Positions 29,736-40,374 of a stretch of 64,000 nucleotides of DNA are shown in pieces (positions within the stretch are counted from its first letter, which is position 1; every line of letters starts with the position of its first letter). The stretch covers positions 1 through 64,000 of the forward strand of contig CAJQUW010002997.1 of the NCBI GenBank assembly GCA_907163375.1, written 5' to 3'. Made by a program: the position numbers and the translations under genes. The stretch comes from Prostheceraeus crozeri (Eukaryota > Platyhelminthes > Polycladida > Euryleptidae). The notes under the pieces were generated by a model. The model saw only the letters and a program-made list of their open reading frames with translations. It did not search any database and was not told the origin of the DNA.

Positions 29736-29860
29736 ACGAATGGGCGCATAAGTTATACGTCTGTTTGTAAAATAGAGAATTATTACAAATTTCTCATTTT
29801 TATGCTGACGAAGAGGCGTAAGAGTTTTACGCCTCTTCGTAAAATTACAATTCGTACAGT
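29736..29860. repeat. Two adjacent hairpins
   Basis: ATTCTATTTTACGAATGGGC folds on CTGTTTGTAAAATAGAGAAT. Next, GACGAAGAGGCGTAA folds on TTACGCCTCTTCGT at 29807-29845, an almost perfect stem. Confidence 0.7.
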
Positions 29861-29869
29861 TTGGGATCA

Positions 29870-30500
29870 TACGCCCTCCCCATGTTTCTGAAACTCATAT
29901 AACACTTCAGATTCGAGCCTTGAAAAATTTCACCATTGAAAAGAGCGACACGAAAAACCCTGGATATTACTAATCTCAAAAAGTCAATTTTTGCTTATAC
30001 GCCCCTTCGTCAACATAGCGACGACTTCATCCTTCTTGAAGGAAATGGACAGGTGGATTGCACGACCTGCAGGATCACACTTTTTAAGTGTGCATCGCCA
30101 TTAGCATGGAAAACAAATTCGGAAATTAAATCCACGTCGTCCGTGCGACATCAAGTTTTGACGTTGTCGAACCAAATTAAAACGAGTATTTTGTTCAATA
30201 ATTGACAATACAAACAACGATTGGTTTAGCAATTTCATCGTTATAGAACTCAATGTGCACATGGTCATAATGTTCTTAGGCTACATGTTTTGTTAGGCTA
30301 CAAGTATTTTCAGTTGCTTCCAAAATCTTTTCGCTCAAAAAATTCTACCTTTACAATTATTTAATTTGATAATCTGATTTAGTGGACTAATATAATGGTA
30401 TTCATCATAAACGTTAATCATTAGTTAGCATTTTCAACATTGTGACTTTAGACATCTAGACCTACAGCTGTAATAGAGTAATTTTGGTTTCACGTACAGA
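29870..30500. other. No gene supported
   Basis: An 89-codon open frame at 29936-30205 has no recognisable domain and no neighbours in support. Otherwise AT-rich. Confidence 0.4.
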
Positions 30501-30505
30501 TGATG

Positions 30506-30522
30506 TATATCTAGGAGTCCAT
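30506..30522. repeat. Solo P-element end
   Basis: TATATCTAGGAGTCCATGG matches the inverse TIR of the P element at 25791-27869; no partner end is found nearby. Confidence 0.55.
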
Positions 30523-30619
30523 GGTCAATTAGATATTATTTAAGTTAACATAGAAAATGTTAAATATTTCATTACATTGGCTAGAACATAGCTAGATCAT
30601 GGCTAGATATGCCGGTAGA

Positions 30620-30735
30620 CATATTCAACAACATGGCAATGGCAATACAATGTCTATACGACGAGCAAAGACGAGTATTGACATTGCTTTTGTTGAATAT
30701 AGACATCGCGAATAACCATAGAAATTATATTCAAA
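30620..30735. repeat. Foldback MITE-like repeat, copy 2
   Basis: GGCAATACAATGTCTATACG, an apex CGACGAGCAAAGACGAG and TTGTTGAATATAGACATCGC parallel copy 1 at 22395-22545, ending in the shared CCATAGAAATTATATT. Confidence 0.65.
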
Positions 30736-30796
30736 GATAGATCATACATGGTTCATGGATCATGATCATATCAATGAATCAGACCATAGATCTACG

Positions 30797-30955
30797 GAGA
30801 TATGTAACGAAGATAGCCATTAAATGAATATCTTCGGCATAGAAGCAGTTCTCATCGGCGATATTTATTTGGAGAGGATGTTAAATATCTAATGTCAAAC
30901 GGTTTCAATTCATGTAATTTTAAAATCTATGACAATAAATTAAGCTTACAGTAAT
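30797..30955. repeat. Dispersed repeats shared with 25660 and 29047
   Basis: Two units join here: TAACGAAGATAGCCATTAAA (also at 25668) and TGTTAAATATCTAATGTCAA (also at 29047). Confidence 0.6.
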
Positions 30956-31637
30956 TTTAAATACAATAAATTTAATTGCATTGGTTTAGACTCATTGGTA
31001 TTTATTTGCATTACATATAGACACATTCATCAATATAACGTATAACAATAATGGAGAAAATTAAATAATAATGATGATAGTGATGATAGCTGTATTTTCA
31101 AAGTCAACCATATTCAAGTAAAATGACAACACAGAATCAAAATAATGACTCGAGCAATTATACAGTAAGATGATCAGTATGATTACTGACTGAATGCTGA
31201 TGTTTCGAAATGCTTTGTCTCCGAAAGTACATCATTGAACTTGATTTGAAATGATTCGTTGAAGTAAAATTCACTTATTCACTTGTTTGGGGATTCCAGT
31301 GACTTTCGACGTCAATTGCGAATTTTCTGCACTGAAGTTTGATTTTCATGATTACCGGTTTCAATTTCCGGCAGCATTGAGTCGCCGGCCGGCTCATAAA
31401 ACTTATGACCTGGACCGTGCTGGCGGCCGGTTCCAACCCTGCTACATGCAGCACACATAGTGAAGTGTACACGAAATCCTAGATAGTTCATGACCTCCCT
31501 ACCACTATATGAACATGTAAATTAATTATAATATAAGACCTCATTTATTGCAGCCACTCAAATTACTGGAAAACTCGGTTATCTATTAAAAATCTCCTCT
31601 AATATGGACATGATCTAAAACTGCAAATGAATTAACT
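30956..31637. other. No gene seen
   Basis: The frame at 31275-31472 reads AGLEPAAS, a phrase produced by many anonymous sequences, and is not supported. Confidence 0.4.
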
Positions 31638-31746
31638 ATCGCAACTACGAGAAGCATTGGGCCCTTTAATCACTTTGTAGAGGAAAAATAGCGCGCAGTT
31701 CATTGCGAAGTTTTATTCCAGAGGTCCTTTCGGCCGGTCTCGTCAG

Positions 31747-32060
31747 TGGAAAATCCGGAATGAGATAAAATTAAAAGTTAAGACGTAAAGAACAAGCCAA
31801 GTGTGAACACATTTTACCATGGCAAGAGAAGGTCAATCAGTAGATCCTTCTGCTTGCAGAGATCTGGCTTGTAATGCTTAATATGCACAGCTTCTGAAAT
31901 TCGCAGCAATCGATCATGACGTGCTTTACACACGATTGAAAGTTTGTACAGCAAACTCTCACGATCACAAGAACAAAGAAGCACGTGATCTGTAATGGCA
32001 GACCGGCTAACGCCATTCTAGCGTGGTGTTCACAGCCACCTTGGCACGTGTTCACGTGCT
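31747..32060 (+). repeat. PLE2 left inverted arm
   Basis: Inverse of 38770-39132. It lacks the 47 bp insertion present in the right arm and so preserves the empty site (TTTGTACAGC around 31945). Confidence 0.9.
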
Positions 32061-32345
32061 CTGACTGAAAGGCGCCTGCTCGTCCTACCAAAGTAGACTG
32101 ACCAAAGTGGTCACAAAGGAAACGGTACACGACAGAGGACGATAAGGCAACAGGCAGAGGATCATCAGGAGATCGCACGGGAACACGGCGAGTGTGGAAC
32201 AAAACACACAGATCAGCGGCAAAAAAAAACCGGCTATAGAAACAACTCGATTCATAGAACGATGAAGAAAAGCTGCTGATTTATCGACATAAAATGGCAC
32301 ACGTAGTAAAATAGCTTTTTTCTCTACTGTTGGCACAACATACAA
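31837..32345 (-). pseudogene. PLE2 linker and GIY-YIG-like C-terminus
   Basis: 32085-32345 has AILLRVPFYVDKSAAFLHRS, the linker 'i.lPY...s..l.r'. 31837-32202 has SSSVVYRFLCDHFG, then LVGRAGAFQSEHV, a degenerate GIY-YIG core (Y..F.C, G R, EH). Two frames are involved. The nuclease would be non-functional. Confidence 0.65.
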
Positions 32346-32538
32346 TGTACTTCACTATCGGCTCAGTGACCTTATACTCATCAATAGAGTAAGTAGGGTA
32401 CGAATTACGAACAAGAGTGTTGTACAAAAGATCAGTTTCCGATGCCTAAAAACTCACTAGAGCACAGCCGGTAAATACGGTTGTACAAAGAACGCACAAG
32501 ACCACGTTTCCATGCAACAGGCACGAAACTTTGAAAAT

Positions 32539-33084
32539 TCAAATAAATACCACTCCATGTCGACTTCTTAAAAATGCTAGTCGCAACTGAACCATCAACT
32601 CGACGGTGTACCGATACATCAAAAAAGGTAAAACATTATACATTTCAAATTCATGCGGGAACGTTAGGTTAGGATGAGCTGAATTGAAAAGCACACAAAG
32701 TTTCTCGGCATCGCTTTCATTACGAACAATAGTCAAAGTATCATCAACGTAGCGCAAATATAGCAAACATGATGAATCAATTGCATTACTCAGAAGTCTC
32801 TCAATGCGACCCATAGAAATATTAGCAAAAAGTGGGCCTAATGCGCTGCCCATGGCCACACCATCTAACTGTCTGTAATAACACCCGTAAAAAAGAAATT
32901 GAACATTGGAAGTGCAGAAGTACAGCAGTTCCCTGATAAGATCAGGCGGAATGGGACACAAGGCTGGACAATATTTTACTTTAGAGACAATTATGTATAT
33001 ATCGTTTCAGCTAGAGGCACGTTCGTAAACAAGGAACTCACGTTAAAGAGAGACCATACAAGTATCACGTAGATCCAAATCAGA
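32539..33084 (-). pseudogene. PLE2 reverse transcriptase core
   Basis: SDLDLRDTCMVSL near 33070 and VSSLFTNVPLAETI near 33030 lead to YYRQLDGVAMGSALGPLFAN and LLYLRYVDDTLTIV (YVDD catalytic), the standard PLE RT order. The catalytic motif is intact; frame changes lie near 33045, 32950 and below 32640. The N-terminal half of the same RT is beyond the LINE at 38192 onwards. Confidence 0.85.
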
Positions 33085-33156
33085 AATTGAATAAGAATAA
33101 GAATAAATTATATATATTGTCCAAATAAAAATCAAAAGTAACATAGCACAAATAAG

Positions 33157-35742
33157 TCAATAAGGAATGGCACATGTGAGATCATTGAGGTTATTCATAA
33201 CTAAAATTGACATTATCACATAACAGTTCTGTCGCAAAGTCGTTCTGCAGTAAGGGACTGTCAGCCTTCCATTTCGTGGGTGAGAAACGATTGAATGTAG
33301 CGGATGATTTGTCAACTGGCACTTTTCGAAGAAGGTCTTGAAACTTAGGAGACGTTTTTGATGAAAGTTAGCGGCATTGTTGTTGCATTTACAGTTGGGC
33401 ATACAAATAATCTTTCTCGCACGCTTAAAAAGTCTTTCGATTTTCTGAACAATTTCCGCGTTTAGAATGCCAAATAAGGAAGAACAGTACATAACAATAC
33501 TACGTGCAACGCTGTTAAAAACAATCCACAAATCATCATGGTTTAGCAAACGTTTAAGTATTCTAATCATGTACAAACGCCTTGAACAAATTTTGAACAC
33601 ATTACGAAAATGAATGCTCCAACTCAAACTGTCACACCATGTAACACCCAAGATCTTCCTTTCTGTGACCATTGGGAAAGGAAAAGGGGAATACACGTCG
33701 AAACACTTCTTACTGATACATAGAGCCTTAGTTTTCGTCTCATTCAATAGTAGATTATTTGAAGAAGACCACATCTTTATATTATAAAATTCTGATAGCA
33801 AAAGCTCAATGGAATTGTCACTTTCGAACTTGGAAATCGGACAAATCTCACAAATATCGTCAGCATACATCGAAATATAAGTTTTTGATGACAATGGTTT
33901 GATGTCGCTACAATACAAGACAAATAGAAATGGCCCTAACAAAGAACCCTGTGGGGCACCACTTGTAACAGCGACTGGATAACTAAAAGTACTACCCAGC
34001 TTGACACACTGAAAACGGTCGGTCAAATAAGAACAGAGCCATTTAATAAAACCAGCTGGATAACAAAGTTTGCACAGCTTCTCTACTAATGTTTTGTGAC
34101 AAATTCTATCAAACGCCTTAGAAAAATCGTAGTTTAACACCATACACGCACCAGTGTCTGTGCGATCCAAAATTTCTGTAATGGCATTGTGCATAGAAAC
34201 AAGACAACAATTTGTATCAGAAAACTTCTTATAAGCAAATTGGAAACATGGGATATTGGTTTCAAACTTATCCCGCATTACACTCAAAATATGAGACTCC
34301 AACATTTTGGCTGGTGCACTTAACAAATTGATTGGACGAAGTTGATCAATACTAGGCGGAGAATTCTTAGGAACAGGAGATACGACACAATATTTGAAAA
34401 CAGATGGTACTTTACGTTGAATGATAGAACAATTTATCAAATTACACAGAGGCTCAGAAATATACGGAGATGCAAGCTTGTAAAAACGATTTGGTATACC
34501 ATCGGAACCAGTTGCTTTGGTGACAGATAGCTTCTCTAAAAAATTGAAAACATCATGAGGCTCAGTCAATGGACACCAGTTGTCGTCTGCGTATTCATAT
34601 GAGAAATCCGTCTGTGTAAAAGATTCGGCAAATATTTCGTTAATTGCATTCGCAGCTGATTCAAGGTCCGGAAAGTTGGAAATGATTGATGTCAGCGGAT
34701 CGTTAGTACATTTTCCCTTCAAATCATTAACGATGTTCCACACTCTGCGGCTTGAATTCATAGATCTATGCACCCATCTGCTCTTACAATTGGCTATTTC
34801 AACCTTGCACTTTTCCTTGTAAAAATTGTATGATAGGAAATCTTTGTTGCGAAAAGCTGACCATCTTTTGTTAATGAGGTCCTTCAAAAATGGGGTCATC
34901 CACGGTTTGTCACGTGATGACATAGACACAACTTTACAAGGGATGACAGATAGACAATCAGAAAATTTAGAATAGAACAAATTTGTTTTCTTATCTAAAT
35001 CATTTTCAAGATACAAATCATGAAAGGAGCAATCTTTGAGTTTGGTCAAAAAATCAAAAACATATCTTTTACGTGTATCATATACAAAGTGTTCTCTCTG
35101 AAAGTCCTGTATTACATCTCCATGTAATGGCTTTAACAACACTTGACAATGTGAGCCTCTGCGATGTAAAGATAAGGGCGAACCTACAGTCGCATTGGGA
35201 TAGTACATGTCTAAAGACCGACTAACCAAGAACTTGTCGAGAATAGCATCACCGCGAGTAGGAGTGACAACCTTATCACATAAATCAAAAACATTCTTTA
35301 GATACGCGCAATCAAAATGATTCAAATCACCAGCTATGATTATGTGCACGTCAGGAAAATCGTTTAAAACTTCATCAATAATATCAATGAGTGATTCTGA
35401 AATTGACAACAATTCTTCACTATTCAAATGTGGAGGAATGTAAATAGCAGCCAAAAAATAATTGGTGTTACTGTGCTTTATATGCAAGCAAACAGTTTCA
35501 CAAAAATTTATTTCAGCAAAAAGGCGCCGAACATTCAAGGAGGAGCTAATCCAAGTAGCAACACCTCCACCCCGATGATTGACTCGATCACATCTAAAAA
35601 TATTATAGCCAGGAACATGAAAAAGACAATCTTCGTGGGTTTCGTTGAGCCAGGATTCTGTAACAATTACAATATCGGGTTTATGGGAAGCACAAGAAAG
35701 TCTAAGTTCATCAATTTTTCCGGGAGTTGCAATTGAGCGCAC
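33157..35742 (-). CDS. LINE ORF2: APE endonuclease and reverse transcriptase
   Basis: 861 uninterrupted codons. N-terminal APE domain: DIVIVTESWLNETHED (Glu), IIIAGDLNHFDC (Asp/Asn), and near residue 195 RRGSHCQVLL, where the usual SDH reads GSH. RT: TKATGSDGIPNRFYKLASPY, MVLNYDFSKAFDRICHK, SGAPQGSLLGPFLF and SMYADDICEI (YADD). A Cys/His patch (CMPNCKCNNNAANFHQKR) lies near the end. The frame is open upstream to LLFFLLNVRS without an ATG, so translation may restart from ORF1, whose stop overlaps this region. The open frame suggests a young copy. Confidence 0.92.
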   Translation of the reverse strand: MRSIATPGKIDELRLSCASHKPDIVIVTESWLNETHEDCLFHVPGYNIFRCDRVNHRGGGVATWISSSLNVRRLFAEINFCETVCLHIKHSNTNYFLAAIYIPPHLNSEELLSISESLIDIIDEVLNDFPDVHIIIAGDLNHFDCAYLKNVFDLCDKVVTPTRGDAILDKFLVSRSLDMYYPNATVGSPLSLHRRGSHCQVLLKPLHGDVIQDFQREHFVYDTRKRYVFDFLTKLKDCSFHDLYLENDLDKKTNLFYSKFSDCLSVIPCKVVSMSSRDKPWMTPFLKDLINKRWSAFRNKDFLSYNFYKEKCKVEIANCKSRWVHRSMNSSRRVWNIVNDLKGKCTNDPLTSIISNFPDLESAANAINEIFAESFTQTDFSYEYADDNWCPLTEPHDVFNFLEKLSVTKATGSDGIPNRFYKLASPYISEPLCNLINCSIIQRKVPSVFKYCVVSPVPKNSPPSIDQLRPINLLSAPAKMLESHILSVMRDKFETNIPCFQFAYKKFSDTNCCLVSMHNAITEILDRTDTGACMVLNYDFSKAFDRICHKTLVEKLCKLCYPAGFIKWLCSYLTDRFQCVKLGSTFSYPVAVTSGAPQGSLLGPFLFVLYCSDIKPLSSKTYISMYADDICEICPISKFESDNSIELLLSEFYNIKMWSSSNNLLLNETKTKALCISKKCFDVYSPFPFPMVTERKILGVTWCDSLSWSIHFRNVFKICSRRLYMIRILKRLLNHDDLWIVFNSVARSIVMYCSSLFGILNAEIVQKIERLFKRARKIICMPNCKCNNNAANFHQKRLLSFKTFFEKCQLTNHPLHSIVSHPRNGRLTVPYCRTTLRQNCYVIMSILVMNNLNDLTCAIPY

Positions 35743-35776
35743 ATTCAGGAGAAAGAAAAGTTGGGAACCTGGGAAG

Positions 35777-36529
35777 TCACAATGAACGCAGGACTATCTT
35801 GCCTTTTCTAATACAAGCGTCTTCACCATTATCACGTCTTCTCTTCAGCTCCAGACGCAGAAAACTATCTTGCTTACGTTGACGAAGAGTAAGGTCATTC
35901 TTGATATAAACTCTCTTAAACTGATGATTGTCGGAGAGTTTGCTTAGTCTTGGAGCCGACTTAAAAAGAAGGGATTTGCTGGTGGGAGAGTTAAGTATAA
36001 CTTTGATGGGTCTGGCTCGTGTCCCTTTTTTACCAAGCCGAAATGATCTTGTCATCTCAACTTGATGGTCTAGGTTGAGGGTTGAAAGCAAGTCATTTAG
36101 CTGATTATTATCGTGCTCACGACTTCGGTCTATGTCAGAATTCATGCTCTCAGGTACTCCAAAAATTACAACATTATTTCGTTTTGATTCACGCAGTTCA
36201 AGTTCATCAATTATTCTAGTTTCAACGTCATTCTCTAGACTTGTCGTTATCATATTGATTTCCCTTTCCAATCTCCGTTCCACGTTCTCTATCATTCGTT
36301 TGCTTTCAGACATTAATTCGACCTTGATTTCATTGACTGCGTCAGTAACGGCTGATTTTATTACGTCAGCATTAATAGCAGATTGACCAGACTGACAGTC
36401 ATCAGCTTTGTCAATGGCATCTCTTAGGACATGCAGTAGCTGGTGTTTCGTTAGCTTGTTCAAAGCACTCGCAGACATCCGCCTAACACCATCAAAACAC
36501 AGTCGATCAGCTGAAATTGTATCCGTCAT
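35777..36529 (-). CDS. LINE ORF1: coiled coil and RRM-like RNA-binding protein
   Basis: 250 codons from MTDTISADRLCF. Residues 60-110 form a coiled coil (VELMSESKRMIENVERRLER). Then KRNNVVIFGVPESMNSD starts an RRM-like fold, with RPIKVILNSPTSKSLLFKS and VYIKNDLTLRQRKQDSFLR as later conserved parts. This is the usual ORF1 of L2/CR1/Jockey LINEs: a trimeric nucleic-acid chaperone. The stop at 35777 overlaps the ORF2 frame. Confidence 0.85.
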   Translation of the reverse strand: MTDTISADRLCFDGVRRMSASALNKLTKHQLLHVLRDAIDKADDCQSGQSAINADVIKSAVTDAVNEIKVELMSESKRMIENVERRLEREINMITTSLENDVETRIIDELELRESKRNNVVIFGVPESMNSDIDRSREHDNNQLNDLLSTLNLDHQVEMTRSFRLGKKGTRARPIKVILNSPTSKSLLFKSAPRLSKLSDNHQFKRVYIKNDLTLRQRKQDSFLRLELKRRRDNGEDACIRKGKIVLRSL

Positions 36530-36784
36530 CTTGAAACGTCAAGTTATACGTAATAAGTCACGTGCAAAAAATCGATACTAACAGACACTTTTGTGTAGGA
36601 GGGTGTTACAGAAGCCACAAGCGAACAGCTGATTTGATCGCAAAACAGATGATGTGCAGACTTACAATATCAGACAACTGAAACACACTTCGAAATGCAA
36701 AGATCGATGATCGCTTAGAGACGGCTCCGGTAACAGGAGCCAAAAATAGAAACGGAGGGACACTGAGAAAATCCTAACTTGTGT
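36530..36784 (-). other. LINE 5' untranslated region, proximal part
   Basis: No coding sequence. It continues beyond the hAT insertion at 37944-38183. Confidence 0.65.
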
Positions 36785-37943
36785 AATGCAAGTAAGGTTT
36801 ACAATCTCGAGCCGTTTTCTCAATCCCGGGATTTTCGAGACTGGCTAATCGCAATCCCGGGATCCCGGGATCTCGATCGAGATTTATATATACTAAATAT
36901 GTTTTTAATCATTAAGTTTCAAGAAATATTTCAAAAGACGATACGTGCTTGTCAACTGATGTGATAATGAGTATTGGCAAAAGATTTTCTATATCTGTGT
37001 AAGCAACTGTCTGCACCATCTTCACAATCATGAAATGACAAGTAAAATGAAGTCTATTTTGTTAAATTTGATGTAATATTAGCTGAGCTATCGCCAATTT
37101 TGTGTTTCGAAGACTTTCTGTCAACGGTACTCACTTATCAGTTGAGCATAGGCCTACATTCACTTAGAGAGCAAATGCATTTTTTGACATAACTTCTGAA
37201 CCACTGGGTCGATTTTGATGAACGAAACATTGTCTTCATCACAACAACAAGATGAATACAACTGCAATGTCATTTTGTCGATAACTGATGATTTTTTTCA
37301 AATTGTCTTTCACCGTCAATTAATCACCGAGACACAATTCGTTGTCGATGTGTGAAAACCAACACACCGCAGCTGCAGTAGCAGTCCGGTGACCTGTCAA
37401 TAGAGCGAATTCGGGAGACTCACTGGGTTGAATGACAGTTTCTTCGACGGTTTTTCCCTCAAAGACCGCAAACCGCAAATCTAGCTCTGTCTGAACGAGC
37501 CTTGAACGGGCCTTTAGTCGTTATTTTAAATCGTTGTGATTTGTCTTTCAGCTATCAATTTACGAAGTATTTTCAGTTTACAGAAGCAATACTAGTAGCA
37601 GTGTCACAACACTGTTTATTAAGCGTCTGAACGGTTTGCGTCACGGCATTGATTTAGCCCAGATTTCGCGCTGCTCCTCGGCACTAATGTCATCATGTGA
37701 ACGAGGCTTAACCAGCTAGCTCGGCAAATACAGCACATTAGCAATTTATCAAACTTGGAACATAAAAAATTTAGATGCATTTTCAAAAAAGCCATTGACT
37801 CTCTTAACTATGTCACTTAGAAGGAACTCAGGGCCAATCTTTCAAATATCTCGAAATACCTCGAGATCTCGAAGACGTAATCCCGGGATTTTTAATCTCG
37901 GAAATAGGGTCGAGATCCCGGGATTGTAAACCCTAAATGCAAG
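36785..37943. mobile_element. Non-autonomous hAT element with 8 bp duplication
   Basis: AATGCAAG flanks at 36785-36792 and 37936-37943. The termini TAAGGTTTACAATCTCGAG (left) and TAGGGTTTACAATCCCGGG (right, inverse) are TIRs of hAT type, with internal repeats of ATCCCGGGAT in both subterminal regions. The 1143 bp body has no transposase. It sits in the 5' untranslated part of the LINE and so is the latest of the three nested insertions. Confidence 0.93.
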
Positions 37944-38191
37944 CAATCACCAAGAATTCGTTGATGAATACCACTCATAGGATGGGATGGACAAAAAATC
38001 ACAAAAAACTCCAATCAATGGCCAAAATCAGGCCCCGAAAACAGCCGAAAGAAAATCAGGACCGTCTAACGATCACAATGATACCAAAAACGGCCAAATC
38101 AACGGCAATGTGCGAACAGGGAGAGGCAAAACTCGAAAAACAGACACGAGACAGAAAACGACCAACCGATCACGATGCCTGACAATTGAAT

Positions 38192-38829
38192 CAACAAACT
38201 GGAAGGAGTCCATGATACACCGTGATGAAAATTGATCCTCAACTGGCTTGAGAAGCCGCGATAACCATTTTGACAAACCTTCGTACACAGATCCAGTCAT
38301 GGAAAGGATATGACGAATAGGTACGTTCACTTTATGTGTCTTGGGAAGCCCATGAAGACGTGCAGGAATAATGGCTTGTGGCTTTAGGCTACGATACTCT
38401 TATGAGTTAATGAGTCACTTGGCTAGAAGCTTCTTTAGCAGCTTACTCAGTTCCTGGGCTACTTTGTTGCCTGCATCCAATTGTGAATCATCCTTTCTAA
38501 AAACTTACAGGATCCTCGATAGTCTTACACACTTTGTTCTTGTAATCATCTATATTCATGACTACCACACCAGCTCCATTGTCTGGGCGAAGAATTATCA
38601 GGTCATCACGTCGCTTCAGCTCCTTCAGTGCTTGAACATGACGGTAAGATACAACCTCCCTCGATGGTTGAGCGACCATATGTTTTGGAGAGCTGCACAA
38701 CCTCAGCACGCAATGAAGCACTTTGATCAGCAGATAACGACTCAAATACAAATACTGATAATACAATATTCGTGAACACGTGCCAAGGTGGCTTGTAGTT
38801 GGTCGCACTGGCGTCAGCCGGTCTGCCAT
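38192..38829 (-). pseudogene. PLE2 reverse transcriptase, N-terminal part
   Basis: 38497-38829 has LKELKRRDDLIILRPDNGAG, VVVMNIDDYKNKV and TIEDPVSF; 38310-38400 in another frame has IIPARLHGLPKTHK; 38192-38330 has VPIRHILSMTGSVYEGLSKW and IMDSFQFVDSI. These are the consecutive opening motifs of PLE RTs. A frameshift separates the first two. The piece ends exactly at the LINE's target duplication. Confidence 0.85.
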
Positions 38830-39132
38830 TACAGATCACGTGCTTCTTTGTTCTTGTGATCGTGAGAGTTTGCTGTACAAAATGAGTATAATTGACCAAA
38901 ATTTGACAACCAATTGAATAAGCCATTCTGTACAAACTTTTAATTGTGTGTAAAGGACGTCATGATCGATTGCTGCGAATTTCAGAAGCTGTGCATATTA
39001 AGCGTTACAAGCCAGATCTCTGTAAGCAGAAGGATCTACTGACTGACCTTCTCTTGCCATGGTAAAATGTGTTCACACTTGGCTTGTTCTTTACGTCTTA
39101 ACTTTTAATTTTATCTCCTTCCGGGTTTTCCA
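38770..39132 (-). repeat. PLE2 right inverted arm with 47 bp insert
   Basis: Inverse of 31747-32060 apart from the insertion at 38882-38928. Confidence 0.9.
38874..38936. mobile_element. 47 bp insertion flanked by 8 bp duplication
   Basis: TGTACAAA occurs at 38874-38881 and 38929-38936 around a 47 bp body starting ATGAGTATAATTGACC. The left PLE arm shows the same site with one TGTACAAA and no insert. The body recurs at 40375-40421. It has no TIRs and no coding capacity; a tiny non-autonomous element is likely. Confidence 0.85.
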
Positions 39133-39146
39133 CAATCGCAACTACG

Positions 39147-40374
39147 TCGTAAAGCAAGCAAATTGTCCTTATAAATAGTTAAAAGGTATTTTCAAAGTTT
39201 AATAGATGTCTGATTGCCGATGACAATAAAGGTCTCGGACGTGTTAGTGTTCGTCAATGGCATACATTAGTCAATGAAAACATAATCAACCGTTATAATA
39301 ACCAATCTTCATGAGATGAAGCGAAATGTCCAAAACAACGAAATTATGAATATTTTGATTCATTTATGTGGGATTCTGAATTCTGATGCGTGCAATTCGA
39401 GCGGATTCGAATATTCGCACCCAACCATGTTTTAAAGCAATAAAATTACTTACTTTATTTGATAAAAGTAAGAATTGTTTCGATAATGCAAGCATTTGAA
39501 TTCGGTATTGATATGTTCAGTCTATGTGAACATGCACCACTTATGTACTTGTATGTACATTGAAGAAATAGAGATGTCAGCTCCAAGCCGTCAAAATAAG
39601 TGCACTATTGCAAGCTCTTTTGGATTATTTTTGCACCTCATCAAATTTTAGTTAATTCTCTAATTATTGACTTATGCGAATTTGCATGCGTGCATTAACA
39701 GCATAGAACAGGCTTTTAATGGACATTTCCTAGGTGATATCGATATCACTCCTGCATTTACACTAGCAAACAATCTTTAGAAAACATTAAAAGACCAAAA
39801 TCAATAGACTGACTTTATAATTCTATAATATCTCTTGCCATTATCAACGCTCATTATAGATCAAGACATTTGCATGATTAAAAGAAAGTCGTGCAAACTT
39901 TCTGTCAGCGTTATGTCTGAGTCACCATTCAGTGAAAATCGTTGGATATATCAACAAATCAGTGAATTCATACTCACTATAACAAATGTGAAAATGGATC
40001 TTAACGAGAATCATTGAAACGTTAATTCGAATTCATGACAACGTCAACCAGGCAAAGGAAAAGTGGAATTATTTGCTGTTTGTCTGGAAAATATGCAATG
40101 AAAAAAATTGAAGAATTCTGAAAGCTTTCCACAAATATTTACCATGAGTCCGAACAGAATATTCTCAAACATGTTCGTCAGTGCATGCTTATTAAATCTG
40201 CAGAGAAAAGAAATTGACATTACAAAAGAAGGAATTAAGCATCCCTCATATAGAACCTCAATAGTCTATATTTCCAGAGCTTTGTTATACGTTTTCATAA
40301 GTTTCAATACAGTGTGATAAAAATAGCTCAGCTGACCATCGACTTAGATTGCTGAGCACACATTCAAAACAAAA
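39147..40374. other. No gene supported
   Basis: Short frames at 39835 and 40108 have no domain. AT-rich sequence. Confidence 0.4.

Larger units (their letters stand above)
33085..38191 (-). mobile_element. CR1/Jockey-group LINE, full length, in PLE2
   Basis: AATTGAAT flanks the insert at 33085-33092 and 38184-38191. The LINE body (33093-38183) ends at its 3' side in TTATTCTTATTCTT and carries ORF1 (35777-36529) and an open ORF2 (33157-35742) on the minus strand. It lies exactly between the codons of PLE RT motifs FVDSI and SDLDL. Its 5' region of about 0.5 kb is split by a hAT element. Net length about 3.9 kb. Confidence 0.93.
31638..39146 (-). mobile_element. Penelope-like element with 12 bp target duplication, split by LINE
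   Basis: ATCGCAACTACG occurs at 31638-31649 and again at 39135-39146, a 12 bp target duplication in the 10-15 bp range of PLEs. Just inside are inverted arms (31747-32060 and 38770-39132), with a further 97 bp on the left end only. Coding runs right to left: RT N-terminus (38192-38829), then after the inserted LINE the RT core (32539-33084) and GIY-YIG-like region (31837-32345). Without insertions the PLE is about 2.3 kb. Frame changes in the C-terminal half make it inactive. Confidence 0.93.

Noticed and set aside
29936-30205. 89-codon plus-strand frame as a zinc-binding protein
   Set aside because: Only one CTTC pair, no family pattern and no supporting context.
31275-31472. Frame with AGLEPAAS and a GGTTCCAACC B-box-like sequence
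   Set aside because: The phrase is a common chance product and no A box lies at the right distance.
37937-38235. Lys/Arg-rich plus-strand frames
   Set aside because: They lie antisense in the LINE 5' region and cross the LINE/PLE junction.
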